A DNA stretch of 64,000 nt from Planctomycetota bacterium (GCA_023417655.1 JAEZFD010000066.1:1-64000); one strand, 5' to 3'. Positions 53,604 to 63,268 are shown, numbered from the stretch's first letter. Numbers and translations: made by a program. The notes: generated from the sequence alone by a model not told the origin.

Positions 53604-55229
53604 TCAGGGCGAAGGAGCCTCGATCGTAATATGTCTCGCCTGTTCCGGATCGGTCTGGGGGAAATCGCTGCGATAATGCACTCCCCGACTCTCCCGACGG
53701 GAGAGTGCTGATTCGATCATCAGTCGTGAAACCAGCAGCATGTTCTGCAATTCCCAACCGGCGACGGATTGAAACTCCCGGGCACCGACATATCGATCCC
53801 AGAAATCAACTTGGGTGGCAGCGGCGGCCAGACCTTCCGCATCGCGACGAATCCCGACATTTCGCCACATAATCGCCCCCAAGGCGTTCTGCAAGTCGAC
53901 CAGATTCAATTCGTCCAGGTCTCCGCTCGGGGGAGTTTCACGTGATTCGAGCGTCGGAAATGTGAATTTGTCCGGCATTGCCAGTGCTGCATCAGATGCC
54001 CCCTGCCCGGCGCGAACTCCGTAATAAAGTCCTTCCAGCAGACTGTTGCTCGCCAGTCGATTGGCTCCATGCAAACCACTGGAGGTCACTTCCCCTGCGG
54101 CCCACAAGTGTGGAAGTGTGGTTTTCCCCTGCAGGTCGACAGTCAGACCGCCCATCATGTAATGCGCTCCCGGACGAACGGGAATGCGATCGCGGGTCAG
54201 GTCGAGTCCGAAGTCCCGACATAACTGCCCGATGTGAGGAAACCGTTCCCGAACCCGTTGAGGATCGATATGCGACAGATCGAGATAGACACAGGGATGC
54301 CGTGTCTTTTCCATCTGGTCAGTAATCGCTCGGCTGACGATATCACGAGGAGCAAGCTCCCCTCGCTCGTCATACTCGGCCATGAACCGCTTGCCGGTCA
54401 CATCGACAAGCCAGCCCCCTTCGCCGCGAACGGCTTCCGAAATGAGATGGCGGCTGCTCCCGGCGATATAGAGAACGGTGGGATGGAACTGCATCATTTC
54501 CATATCGCGAAGCTGAGCACCTGCCCGATAGGCGATGGCATGACCATCCGCCGTCGCGATATCGGGATTGGTGGTTTCCCGATAGACCTTCCCCGCTCCG
54601 CCGGTTGCAAGAATCGTCTGCTTGGCCCAGACAAAGGTTCGTCCGTGCTGAGCATTCCAGACAAGAGCTCCCCGGCACTGGCCGTCCTGCGTGAGAAGGT
54701 CGATCGTAAAGGTCTTCTCCCAGATCTCCGTCCATTCCGCGCCACGGACGGATGCGATCAGTGCCCGCATAATTTCTTTCCCGGTCGCATCTCCGAGAGC
54801 ATGAGCGATACGGGCGTGGCTGTGTCCCCCTTCGGTCGTCAGGGCAATGTTTCCATTCTTCTGGTCAAACTTCGCTCCGAGTGTGGCGAGTTCGCGAATC
54901 AGACGAGGTGCGGCGTCGACGACCTGATGCACAACATTGGGATCGCAGAGCCCCGCTCCGGCGACCATCGTATCTTCGGCGTGATTTTCAGTCGCGTCCG
55001 ATGGATCGAGTGCTCCTGCAATTCCCCCCTGCGCCCAGGCGCTGTTTGAGAGATTGATCACGTCCTTGGTGACCATAACGACGCGAAGTCGGGGATCGAT
55101 CTCTAAGGCGGCGCGAACCCCGGCAATCCCTGCACCGACAATCAGCACATCCGTAAAGACGTGGGGAATCCGTTTCGGATGAAACGAAACGAGATACCGG
55201 CGGCGCGGGCGATAAGACAATTTCGTCAT
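53604..55229 (-). CDS. nadB: L-aspartate oxidase
   Basis: NadB oxidises L-aspartate to iminoaspartate, the first step of de novo NAD synthesis. The 541-residue reading from ATG 55229 fits the family; the frame is open to 55361 but that part overlaps the next gene upstream. The FAD motif V-G-A-G-I-A-G is near residue 31, followed by N-S-A-W-A-Q-G-G-I-A, E-D-T-M-V-A-G-A-G-L-C, E-G-G-H-S-H-A-R-I-A-H and G-L-H-G-A-N-R-L-A-S-N-S-L-L-E-G. No nadA or nadC is adjacent. Confidence 0.97.
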   Translation of the reverse strand: MTKLSYRPRRRYLVSFHPKRIPHVFTDVLIVGAGIAGVRAALEIDPRLRVVMVTKDVINLSNSAWAQGGIAGALDPSDATENHAEDTMVAGAGLCDPNVVHQVVDAAPRLIRELATLGAKFDQKNGNIALTTEGGHSHARIAHALGDATGKEIMRALIASVRGAEWTEIWEKTFTIDLLTQDGQCRGALVWNAQHGRTFVWAKQTILATGGAGKVYRETTNPDIATADGHAIAYRAGAQLRDMEMMQFHPTVLYIAGSSRHLISEAVRGEGGWLVDVTGKRFMAEYDERGELAPRDIVSRAITDQMEKTRHPCVYLDLSHIDPQRVRERFPHIGQLCRDFGLDLTRDRIPVRPGAHYMMGGLTVDLQGKTTLPHLWAAGEVTSSGLHGANRLASNSLLEGLYYGVRAGQGASDAALAMPDKFTFPTLESRETPPSGDLDELNLVDLQNALGAIMWRNVGIRRDAEGLAAAATQVDFWDRYVGAREFQSVAGWELQNMLLVSRLMIESALSRRESRGVHYRSDFPQTDPEQARHITIEAPSP

Positions 55230-55314
55230 GGAAGCGATCAGATCTGCTTTCAGCACTGGCAGGAAGAGAGTTCCGTATTCCGGATCCTCCCTGAAAAACG
55301 TCGACGGCCGATCG

Positions 55315-55821
55315 TCATGTGGGGGAAGGTCCCTCACTGTTCGGCCGGGCAATTTCCGCATAGGACTCCAGAAGCGCTGTGGAACGTTCCAGAAATGCGA
55401 GAGCTTTCGGAATGTCGGTTTCCAGCAATCGCCGGAGACCGTTCATTCGCCCTTGAAACTCATCAGAATCATGCTGCAACTTCATAGACCAGCGTTTAAC
55501 CGTCTGCAGTTGTTGCTGACAATGTTCGAGCCGGCGCCTGGCTCTGTCATATGCAACCTTCTCTTCGATGCAGCTGGAGCGCTGGCCTCCGACTGTCCGC
55601 ATCTGACATGCCTGATATGAAGCACGCGTGGAAGCCACCAGATCGAAGGCCCGTTGCATCTGGCGGTTCCAGTACAATGGGCAGTCCTGCTCGATCCATT
55701 CGCGGGTCTTCAGTCCATCGGACTGCATTGATTGCAGAACGGCAGCGACTTCTCCCGCAAAGCCGATCAGCTTCGCTCGAAAATCCCGCAGGGCCTGAAT
55801 ATCGCGGACATTGGCCGTCAT
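55315..55821 (-). CDS. Hypothetical alpha-helical protein upstream of nadB
   Basis: A 168-residue protein predicted to be almost wholly helical. Seen: D-I-Q-A-L-R-D-F-R at the start, then W-I-E-Q-D-C-P-L-Y-W-N, a basic/acidic coiled-coil (Y-D-R-A-R-R-R-L-E-H-C-Q-Q-Q-L-Q-T-V-K-R-W) and D-I-P-K-A-L-A-F-L-E near the end. I remember similar helical proteins from other planctomycetes without known function; this is memory, not a search. The helical-hairpin pattern and the Trp residues recall small secreted helical-bundle proteins of the WXG100 type, but that is speculation. It lies 86 bp upstream of nadB on the same strand. Confidence 0.7.
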   Translation of the reverse strand: MTANVRDIQALRDFRAKLIGFAGEVAAVLQSMQSDGLKTREWIEQDCPLYWNRQMQRAFDLVASTRASYQACQMRTVGGQRSSCIEEKVAYDRARRRLEHCQQQLQTVKRWSMKLQHDSDEFQGRMNGLRRLLETDIPKALAFLERSTALLESYAEIARPNSEGPSPT

Positions 55822-56002
55822 GGATTTATTCTAGGAATAACGAGACGTCCGTGCGACAAAAACAGTTCGACGGGACATCCATGAGCGTCGCTGTTGTCGA
55901 AAATTCGGCACAATTTTCGGAAAAATCCTGTTATCCTGCACCACTTAGGACATTCTGCAAAGAATCGTCCTGCGAATGTGCGAAACAAGGAAGGACTGAA
56001 CC

Positions 56003-56611
56003 GTGACAAAATCCGCTGCTTCTGAATTCGTTTTCCCGAGAAGCGGTGACTTTGTCGACGAAGGGTTGATTCCGAGGATCGCTGTCGTGGGAATGGCAAC
56101 AGGCAATGCGTTTGATCATCCACGCGGAGCCATTTATCTGGGCATCGACCCCGGTCTGAACAGGACCGGATACGCGATTATTCAACGTGGAGTCAGACCC
56201 ATTCTGCTGGAAGGGGGCGTCATCAGCTCTCGTGCCTCCAACAGTCTGGCGGAACGCGTTCGGGAAATCGGAGACGGTGTTCGGGAACTGATCGCCGAAT
56301 TTTCTCCGCATGCTGTCGCGATCGAGCAGGTGTTCTCGATGCCCAGGAATCCCCGAACGGCGATTCTCATGTCGCATGCGCGAGGGGCAATCCTGTTTGC
56401 CATCGCAGATGCGCGGCGTCCCGTGGTGAACTACAGTCCCAAACAGGTGAAAAAACTGCTCACCGGCAGCGGAACCGCCTCAAAAGAACAGGTGCAGCTG
56501 GCGATTCAGCGGGAACTCGGTCTGCCGCACATTCTCGAGCCGAACGACGTGGCCGACGCCTGTGCCATCGCACTCTGCCACTACCACAGTCTTTGCGTTC
56601 ACGTCGCCTGA
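56003..56611 (+). CDS. ruvC: Holliday junction resolvase RuvC
   Basis: RuvC is a dimeric endonuclease that cuts Holliday junctions with RuvAB. The catalytic acids of the RNase H fold are D49 (L-G-I-D-P-G), E108 (A-I-E-Q-V-F), D182 and D185 (N-D-V-A-D-A). The 202-residue reading from the GTG at 56003 is preferred since AAGGAAGGA lies 7 bases upstream; this places about 44 extra residues before the RNase H fold. An ATG at 56093 would give the usual 160-172 residue size. No ruvA or ruvB follows. Confidence 0.93.
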   Translation: MTKSAASEFVFPRSGDFVDEGLIPRIAVVGMATGNAFDHPRGAIYLGIDPGLNRTGYAIIQRGVRPILLEGGVISSRASNSLAERVREIGDGVRELIAEFSPHAVAIEQVFSMPRNPRTAILMSHARGAILFAIADARRPVVNYSPKQVKKLLTGSGTASKEQVQLAIQRELGLPHILEPNDVADACAIALCHYHSLCVHVA

Positions 56612-56913
56612 TTGCTGCCCTGAAGGTAGTTTCCAGAATCCGACCGCAGCCAACACTGATCGACGCCAGCTGATACTTAGTCGTCCGCGAGAGCTGTACT
56701 GAGATCCCTTTTCACCTGACCAAGTCGCTCGCGTAAAGAATTTTACAGCGAAAGTACCCTCTGACGGGGCAGGTTCCTAGAATAGGTGCCGACCGACTTT
56801 TCCCAAGCTGTTGAAACAGCCCTCGGTGAATGGCAGGAATTGTCTCCAGCCCGGTCAATTTCAATGATTTCCCCGGTTTCCGGTGGTATCTGGTGTAAGG
56901 ACTGATCGCGCGA
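56612..56913. other. Intergenic region between ruvC and purQ
   Basis: 302 bp. I see TAGAAT near 56778 as an isolated -10-like element without a partner, and nothing else that can be supported. Confidence 0.3.
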
Positions 56914-57735
56914 ATGGCCGTTCCACGTGTATGCGTCTTGCGGGCTCCTGGTACGAACTGCGATGTCGAAACCGCGTTCGCCTTCACTCAAGCAGGCGGC
57001 AGCGCTGACCGGATTCACCTGTTCCGGATTCTCGAAGAACCAGAACTGCTGAATGACTATCAGGTTCTGTGCATCCCCGGAGGATTCAGCTACGGCGACG
57101 ACGTCGGCGCAGGGGTCGTCTTTGCGACACAGTTGCGACAGAATCTGGCCGATGCGATTGGAAACTTCCTGCAGCGCGACACGCTGACGCTCGGCATCTG
57201 CAACGGTTTTCAGGTGCTGCTGAAGGCAGGCATCCTTCCCGGCGGTGCGAGCGGATGGGAAAAGCAGGCTTCTCCCGCAGCAGAAACCACAGAACCGCCT
57301 GCCACGCTGACCTGGAACGCCAACGGTCGTTACACCGATCTCTGGGTCACGCTGAAGGTCGCCTCCTCGAAGAACGTCTTCCTGAAGGGGATCGATTTGC
57401 TCCCCTGCCCGATCGCCCACGGCGAAGGCCGAATCGTGGTGCGAGATGAAAACGTGTTGAAAGAGTGGCGGGAACAGGACCAGATCGCTCTGCAGTATGT
57501 CTGTGGCGACAATCCTCAGGCATGCGACGATGTGCTGGGCTTCCCGATCAATCCAAACGGATCGGTTGCCAACATCGCCGGGCTCAGTGATCCATCGGGA
57601 CGAGTCCTCGGCCTGATGCCGCACCCCGAGCGGTTCCTGTTCGCGACGCAGCATCCACAGTGGACCCGCCTGGAACTCCGAGGCGAAGGCGCCGGCTTCC
57701 AGGTCTTCAAGAACGCAATCGAGTACTTCAACTAG
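56914..57735 (+). CDS. purQ: Phosphoribosylformylglycinamidine synthase, glutaminase subunit
   Basis: PurQ supplies ammonia from glutamine to PurL for FGAM synthesis in the purine pathway. The 273-residue class I amidotransferase has V-L-R-A-P-G-T-N-C-D-V-E-T at the start, the oxyanion/signature block I-P-G-G-F-S-Y-G-D-D, catalytic C96 in G-I-C-N-G-F-Q and the His/Glu of M-P-H-P-E-R-F near residue 245. It is about 40 residues longer than the Gram-positive PurQ (about 227). purS and purL are not adjacent. Its TAG stop is shared with the first bases of repeat copy C and a strong terminator follows. Confidence 0.96.
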   Translation: MAVPRVCVLRAPGTNCDVETAFAFTQAGGSADRIHLFRILEEPELLNDYQVLCIPGGFSYGDDVGAGVVFATQLRQNLADAIGNFLQRDTLTLGICNGFQVLLKAGILPGGASGWEKQASPAAETTEPPATLTWNANGRYTDLWVTLKVASSKNVFLKGIDLLPCPIAHGEGRIVVRDENVLKEWREQDQIALQYVCGDNPQACDDVLGFPINPNGSVANIAGLSDPSGRVLGLMPHPERFLFATQHPQWTRLELRGEGAGFQVFKNAIEYFN

Positions 57736-57806
57736 AGCAGCTTGCTCACCTGTGTGCCCGTGTCGCACGGCGACAACCGGCAGCACAAGAAGAAAATCGA
57801 CCTGAG
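57734..57806 (+). repeat. Dispersed intergenic repeat, copy C (short form)
   Basis: AGAGCA-GCT-TGCTCA at the start, then CCTGTGTGCCCG, a GTCGCACGGCGAC dyad, CCGGCAGCAC and AAGAAGAAAATCGACCTGAGAT. It lacks the GCGTGGC block and the closing TGCTCT. It begins inside the purQ stop codon and leads straight into the terminator. Confidence 0.6.
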
Positions 57807-57812
57807 ATCCAG

Positions 57813-57844
57813 CACCCCGTTCAGACCGAACGGGGTGTTTTTTT
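57813..57844 (+). terminator. Rho-independent terminator
   Basis: CACCCCGTTC (57813-57822) pairs perfectly with GAACGGGGTG (57828-57837), five-base loop, seven T. It closes purQ. Confidence 0.92.
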
Positions 57845-57895
57845 GTGAACTCTGATTGCCACGATTGAATTCTGTTTGTCGGAGATGGCCGCGCT

Positions 57896-60800
57896 CTACT
57901 GGATTCCTAACAGTGAATTCAGCTGCATCGAACTGCTGCCATAGCTCCCGAACTTTGGTTCGAGGGAAAGTGCCACGCCGACGTTGTCACGACTGCGGTC
58001 GTAACCAAAGCCGAGGTGCAGCAGGAAGAACTCACCGATTCGCGTGATGGTGAATGTTTCTCCGCGATCCATCCCTTCTGCGACGTCGAACTGAGCGGCG
58101 GCAGTGACTACGTAGAGATTCGGGCTGAGCACATAGGAGAAGCTCCCGGTGATCAGCTGACTTTCAATCGGTCCCACTTCGACCTGTCGGAAGCCGATAT
58201 AGGCACTGCCTCGTGACGATCGCTGGTGCAGGATCCCTGCATTCCAGACTTTTTGTCCCCCTTCGAAGATATCCCAGACCCCATTGGCAAGGAACGAGGT
58301 TCGCGGGCTGACGTGCCAGGCGTAGCGGCTGTTAATCAGACCAAGCGTTTCTCCGAAGTTGTCCTGATTCGCGTTCGGGAAGATGGCCGTTCCCAGATCG
58401 AATTCCATCCAGTCGACGATTCGGGGATCATGGGCCGGTCCGACTTTTGTCTGCCATCGATGTCGCATTCCCAGCCAGAGCGTGTGCTGATCGTCCACGA
58501 GTTCATTGGTCGGTGAAGTGACTGCCCGCCCCGCTCCGGACCGAACCGCATAATACCGCGGATCCATATAGGGCGGCAGCGGAGCCCCGTTCAGTTCGAC
58601 CGGAACCAGACGCTCCCGGAATCGCTCCTGAGCGTTATCATCGAACTGGTTGTACTGAGCAATCTGATCCAGACTCTCCGTCGACTGGGCATAGTAGTAA
58701 TCCGCATCGAACACCACTTTATGCGCCAGCCCGTTCAGCCCCAGTATTGAACTGCGAACTTCGGGCATGTACTTCGAGAACTGAATACTTGCTCGAACCC
58801 CCGCCGTTCCATATGCCCGTCCGAGACTGTTGCCGGTCAGGTCTTCTTCCCAATAGGCCAGCTCTCCCATCGCATACGGGACCACATGCACCGGGCCGAG
58901 ATCGAATGGCAGAGTCAACTCCTGCCGTGTCATCGTGACCAAACCTTCGACATTCGCGAAGTAGGGCAACGACTGGAATGGATCCAGAGTCGGGTCAAAC
59001 GGAGGGGAGGCGGGCTTGAGCTGGCCGTAGCCCAGCATGGAGTGGGTGTTCCAGATCAATGGAGTTCCGAAGACCTGCTTGCCCAGCAAAGTGAGGTCAC
59101 CGCGAGGAAGCCAGTTTGTTGCATCATTAAAGTCGTCTGAGCGGATCGTCGCGAGGACATTTGCGGTCAGATTGTCGACCTGATGGTTGAACGTGATGAG
59201 ATTTTCCAGATCCTTCTGGTTATCCCATTCCGGTTCATAGTACTGCTCAAGGAAGTTACGATCGTTGTTGAAGACGTGACCGATTTCCGCCTGAATCCAG
59301 TTCTCATCGTCGATGGTAATGCGGTCGCGGAAGATGATTCTTCCGCGGTTGTCGTTGGGAATCGGCAGGTCGCGACGACCTAAACCCAGGTTATCTCTTC
59401 CGTGGTCGTTGATGTAATACGCCTGTCCCCAGCCTGTGTTATGCACGGGCATTCCGAACAGCAATGCGTCAGTATCAAACAGAGATCGAATACCGCCCCC
59501 GGGGCCACGCTTCGACAGATAATCGGCCTGCAAGTCGAGATCCACACCGGGCGGCAAATTCAGCCCGAACATCATGTCGAGATCCCACGCGGATTCAATC
59601 ATGAATCCATACATGCCTGAATATCCAGCGTCGAGGCGGCGGATCGGGATTCGAGGATCTTCGGCATACCCCGACAGATACGGAGCAACGAAAATCGGCA
59701 CATCTTCCACGAAGACCGTGTTGTTCAGACTGGTGGCAACATAGGTCCCACCCTCGGGCTCACCGGTGACAGGATTCACGCGTCCCGGCTGACCGAAGAA
59801 CATTTCTTCGAGCATGACGTCACTCGCCTGAACGCGGTATTTCGGCTTGCCGAACTCGCTCGTCGTGAAGAAGGCATCCTTCGCATGGAACTTGTTCTCA
59901 GAGAGTTGGCGAACCTCTGCGGCACGCAGTCGCAGTGTCCCCTGCTGATCCGGAAGCTGTGTTCGCAGTTCTGCATTCATCAGCAGACCACGTTTCTGAT
60001 TCACGTCATAGAAAGCATGGCTGGCGCGGACAGTGTTCATCCCCTGCCGGACGACGATATCGCCTTCGAGGTACACCTGAAACGGGGACTGTGAATCGAT
60101 TTCGAATCCACCGAGACCGTCAATGCGTTCCGCGTCGGTCCAGATCACTGCCCGATCTGCCGTCAGGTCGAGTCGGGAAAGCACGATCTGCCCGCCGACT
60201 TGCATGGGCACATTGTCCACCACAATGTTGACCCCGCCAGTTAACGTGAACACGTATTCCTGTGGGATCGAGCCTTCTGTAATTCCCCCGTTCATCTCGA
60301 GCTTGCCCCCCAGAAATCGCGGGGCGATCGTGACGTGTTGACGAATCCGGGGAGCGCCATCTGGACCAGGCGCCGGCAGGAACATGCTTCCCTGCGGAGC
60401 CGCGTCGAATGTGTATTGCGTCGGAGTCACGCCGACCGATTCCGCACGACGCTGTACCGCACGAACAAAGACCGGGTCATCCTTTGACTGCGGCAGGTCC
60501 ATTGGGGGACGTCCCTGCAGATCGATCCGGCCGGTGGTCTCGAGTTCGACGAGCAGATAAGGCCGCGACGTCTGCCGCGTCGGCGTGGATTCAACCGCCG
60601 CGAACTCAGAGGAGGTTTCCATATAGGCAAGGACACGGTTTGGTCCGCCAGGTTGTCGCTCCCGTTCCCATAACACCATCATCGGTGCGGTATAGAACTT
60701 TTCTCCCAGCGTGATTGAGCAGTTGCCTCTCAGCAGGAGAACGGACTCGCCATTGTCTTTGAATCGCGTTGCGAAGTCCGACTTGAGCAGCATTGGTGCA

Positions 60801-61006
60801 TAGCTGACACCGCTCATTGCAATAGAAGACTGCGAGCCGGGTGCTGTTGCTGGCGGTACCGAGTACTCGCTGTAGGGCCCGTTTGAAAGCCCACTGTGAC
60901 CCGACGGAATTCCGGTTTCCTGTGCGCGCACCGGGAGTGTCGCGCCCCACAGGGCGACTAAAACGACCAGCAGGCATCCTGCTCGATGCGGTCGATTCAG
61001 CGACAC
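57896..61006 (-). CDS. LptD-like outer-membrane LPS assembly protein
   Basis: A 1036-residue outer-membrane protein. It has a signal peptide (C-L-L-V-V-L-V-A-L-W-G-A-T-L-P-V-R-A-Q). A beta-jellyroll/OstA-like N-terminal half includes blocks of the kind G-Q-I-V-L-S-R-L-D-L-T-A-D-R-A-V-I-W and N-T-V-R-A-S-H-A-F-Y-D. The long C-terminal beta-barrel contains V-P-I-F-V-A-P-Y-L-S-G-Y. LptD inserts lipopolysaccharide into the outer leaflet; E. coli LptD has 784 residues, so this one carries an extended N-terminal region. The assignment rests on overall pattern, and the four cysteines of E. coli LptD are not evident. The N-terminus carries a hydrophobic stretch, then a Ser/Pro/Gly-rich linker. Confidence 0.82.
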   Translation of the reverse strand: MSLNRPHRAGCLLVVLVALWGATLPVRAQETGIPSGHSGLSNGPYSEYSVPPATAPGSQSSIAMSGVSYAPMLLKSDFATRFKDNGESVLLLRGNCSITLGEKFYTAPMMVLWERERQPGGPNRVLAYMETSSEFAAVESTPTRQTSRPYLLVELETTGRIDLQGRPPMDLPQSKDDPVFVRAVQRRAESVGVTPTQYTFDAAPQGSMFLPAPGPDGAPRIRQHVTIAPRFLGGKLEMNGGITEGSIPQEYVFTLTGGVNIVVDNVPMQVGGQIVLSRLDLTADRAVIWTDAERIDGLGGFEIDSQSPFQVYLEGDIVVRQGMNTVRASHAFYDVNQKRGLLMNAELRTQLPDQQGTLRLRAAEVRQLSENKFHAKDAFFTTSEFGKPKYRVQASDVMLEEMFFGQPGRVNPVTGEPEGGTYVATSLNNTVFVEDVPIFVAPYLSGYAEDPRIPIRRLDAGYSGMYGFMIESAWDLDMMFGLNLPPGVDLDLQADYLSKRGPGGGIRSLFDTDALLFGMPVHNTGWGQAYYINDHGRDNLGLGRRDLPIPNDNRGRIIFRDRITIDDENWIQAEIGHVFNNDRNFLEQYYEPEWDNQKDLENLITFNHQVDNLTANVLATIRSDDFNDATNWLPRGDLTLLGKQVFGTPLIWNTHSMLGYGQLKPASPPFDPTLDPFQSLPYFANVEGLVTMTRQELTLPFDLGPVHVVPYAMGELAYWEEDLTGNSLGRAYGTAGVRASIQFSKYMPEVRSSILGLNGLAHKVVFDADYYYAQSTESLDQIAQYNQFDDNAQERFRERLVPVELNGAPLPPYMDPRYYAVRSGAGRAVTSPTNELVDDQHTLWLGMRHRWQTKVGPAHDPRIVDWMEFDLGTAIFPNANQDNFGETLGLINSRYAWHVSPRTSFLANGVWDIFEGGQKVWNAGILHQRSSRGSAYIGFRQVEVGPIESQLITGSFSYVLSPNLYVVTAAAQFDVAEGMDRGETFTITRIGEFFLLHLGFGYDRSRDNVGVALSLEPKFGSYGSSSMQLNSLLGIQ

Positions 61007-61689
61007 TCGGAATCCGTTCGCGGGAAGGAATAGTTCGGGATGTTCGTGATGAAATTCCGCGGGAGATCAGCCTCTGGACGTCGCCAGATGCATCTCCGGA
61101 ATCGCACCACACTCACAGGAATTGAAAGGCGGAATCATTTGCGACCGGGCAATGGAAAGTGCCCGGGTCTGGCAGGAATCAGGTTGGTGAAGGACTGGAT
61201 TTCAGACCACGATGAGTGAGTGCACCCCGGCTGAAAGGATGGGAATCCGGAGCTTCAGTGAGGCAGGACCTGCACGTGAATTCTCGGGATCTAGCCGGGA
61301 TGCGCGGGCGGAGTATAGGTTTCCCGGAAAAAATGAGTCAATAAGTCTCAGAAGACTCAAGTTGGCGGAGCGCGCCGATGCAAAAACTCACATTGACCTA
61401 CGGCAACAAAGAGCGGTAAGACACGCGCCTGCCAGAACATCACCTCTGCCCGACCGTCAATAACTGTCAATGCGGCGGGCGATTCGCCTGCAGGCACCCC
61501 TCTGAATTGAATCTGTTCTGATTTGAGTCTGTATTGAGACCGTATCGTGACCGTGCGACTGAGAAGCCGCAGCAGTCCCTACTCCATGGAAAAGCTGGCC
61601 GAGTCCTGGTGCCGAAAGCCAACATCCTCCATTGCCGAACGAAATCCCTGTCTGTGCAGAATGCGTTTCCCTCCCGCCTGCTGTGGACA
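61007..61689. other. Divergent intergenic region before the gluzincin-like gene
   Basis: 683 bp. GACC-GGGCA (61143-61151) pairs with TGCCC-GGGTC (61160-61169, one bulge) in what would be the leader of the lptD gene. AGTCT/AGACT forms a small dyad near 61345. An open frame begins at TTG 61534 but its first 50 codons do not look like protein. Confidence 0.4.
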
Positions 61690-62490
61690 ATGTTCACCCT
61701 GATTTCAGGAGTGATCGCAGGCGGAATGTGCTGGAAGATCGCAATCGAAGAATTTCAGCGGCACCCAACAGCCGGTGAAGTGAAGCTTCGCTCAGAACAG
61801 GAACTGGATCCTCCGACGACTGAACAGATCCTCTTTGAGATGGCCCAGTTGAGTTTCCATCTTGAAGAATTTCTGGGGCAACCGATTCCCCGAAACGCGA
61901 TCGAAATCAACCTTTTTGCAAGCAGCGAATCTTTTCAAAAGTTTGTAACGCGGAAATATCCTGAACTGATGGAACGCAGTGCGCTCTATGTTCACGGTTC
62001 TCCCCGTCAATCGAGTCAGATCCTGCTCTATCAGCATCCAGATTATCTGGCGGATTTGCGTCATGAATGGACACACGCCGCCCTGCACCGTCTCTTCCCA
62101 GGAATCCCCCTTTGGCTGGACGAAGGATTGGCGGAATACTTTGAGGCCCCCGACGATTGCCGCCTGACACACCCTGATAATCTTGAGAAATTCCGAAAAC
62201 AGCTGGCGGCCGGCTGGCAGCCGAACCTCAAGCGACTTGAACAAAAAACGCTGCTTTCTGAATTTCAGAGCGAAGAATATCACGAGAGCTGGGCCTGGAC
62301 CCACTTTTTGCGACACGGCCCCCCCCCTGCCGCCCAGGTTTTCAAAGAATTTATGATCGCATCACAGTCTGATGGGTCCGAGAGCCGATTGAGTGAATTG
62401 CTGGAGTCCCATTTTGCTCAGCCAGAGGTTGATCTGATCACCCATATTGAAGAATGGTCTCGGCGGTATCCACGGAAGGATCAAAAATGA
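61690..62490 (+). CDS. Membrane-anchored gluzincin-like peptidase
   Basis: A 266-residue protein with one N-terminal transmembrane segment (LISGVIAGGMCWKIAI) and a metallopeptidase signature: H125-E126-W-T-H129-A, followed after about 15 residues by W-L-D-E-G-L-A-E149-Y-F-E. This is the HExxH-plus-E pattern of the peptidase MA-like gluzincins, so zinc and active peptidase are expected, with the domain outside the cytoplasm. The start is uncertain: ATG 61690 is used, while the frame is open back to TTG 61534. Its TGA overlaps the next ATG, so the small secreted protein is coupled to it. Confidence 0.78.
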   Translation: MFTLISGVIAGGMCWKIAIEEFQRHPTAGEVKLRSEQELDPPTTEQILFEMAQLSFHLEEFLGQPIPRNAIEINLFASSESFQKFVTRKYPELMERSALYVHGSPRQSSQILLYQHPDYLADLRHEWTHAALHRLFPGIPLWLDEGLAEYFEAPDDCRLTHPDNLEKFRKQLAAGWQPNLKRLEQKTLLSEFQSEEYHESWAWTHFLRHGPPPAAQVFKEFMIASQSDGSESRLSELLESHFAQPEVDLITHIEEWSRRYPRKDQK

Positions 62491-62990
62491 CATCGCCAGC
62501 TTTTCTGCTCTCATTGGCATGCTCCTTCGTCGCAATCATCTGCCCTCTTGCCGTTTATGGAGAGGAACCGCTGACGTCGCGCCAACGGAAAGTGGAAAAG
62601 CCAACTGTTATTGATCTGCTGCTGGGCCGGGGCGGAACGCTTGAAGGTCAACTGCGCGATGCAGGGGAACACCTGGCGGATGGAGCGACTGTTTCCATCT
62701 GGCAGGGACACAAGCTGATCTGGAAAGGAACGCCGGACGATGCCGGAAAGTTCCAGCTGAAGAACATCAATGCCGGACTGTACCGTGTTGTTTATGGAAG
62801 TCAGTCTGTGATTTGCCGAGTCTGGACTGGTGAAATGGCACCGCCACAAGCCAAAGGCTCACTGACGCTGAACCGGAGTCAGCAAGAGAATAATGACTCC
62901 GCAGGATGGAAGTTCCTGCCGACTGGAGCACTGTTTCCCCCCATCTGGAGTGGGACTCATGGTGACTCACATCTCCCCGGACGTCCGTAA
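62487..62990 (+). CDS. Small secreted protein coupled to the peptidase gene
   Basis: A 167-residue exported protein. ATG 62487 overlaps the TGA of the peptidase gene (ATGA). A signal peptide runs to about A-V-Y-G-E-E. The mature part has one transthyretin-like/carboxypeptidase-regulatory sort of fold (G-A-T-V-S-I-W-Q-G-H-K, D-D-A-G-K-F-Q-L-K-N-I-N-A-G-L-Y-R-V), common in planctomycete secreted proteins, and the C-terminal 35 residues are polar and Gly/Pro-rich. The tight coupling to the membrane peptidase suggests a substrate, an inhibitor or a partner; no direct evidence exists. Confidence 0.75.
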   Translation: MTSPAFLLSLACSFVAIICPLAVYGEEPLTSRQRKVEKPTVIDLLLGRGGTLEGQLRDAGEHLADGATVSIWQGHKLIWKGTPDDAGKFQLKNINAGLYRVVYGSQSVICRVWTGEMAPPQAKGSLTLNRSQQENNDSAGWKFLPTGALFPPIWSGTHGDSHLPGRP

Positions 62991-63268
62991 TCAGATTTCT
63001 CAATAGCACTGATTCGGACAGAGGACTAAGATACTCGCCGGACGTTTCATCGACGCAGGCTGAAATCGATCCGCACACGGAGGTGAGCGCGGTCGCGATC
63101 ATGAAGACCCTGGCGATGTCGTCAGCGGGATGAGCACCATTATCCGGTGCTTCCTCCCCTGTATTGTCAATTTGCTCGACTTCTTGAATCCTGTCGATGC
63201 AGGCCCCACGAAGAGGCTCCGACTCAGGATTTCCCGGTTTGAGCATGTCGCCAGGAGGGAAAGTAGAC

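Noticed and set aside
56743..57786. A 347-codon minus-strand open frame opposite purQ
   Set aside because: Antisense shadow of purQ, extending into repeat copy C and the promoter region.
61448..61470. TTGACA on the minus strand as a promoter for lptD
   Set aside because: TTGACA at 61470-61465 has AGAGGT at the -10 distance, which is not a usable -10 element.
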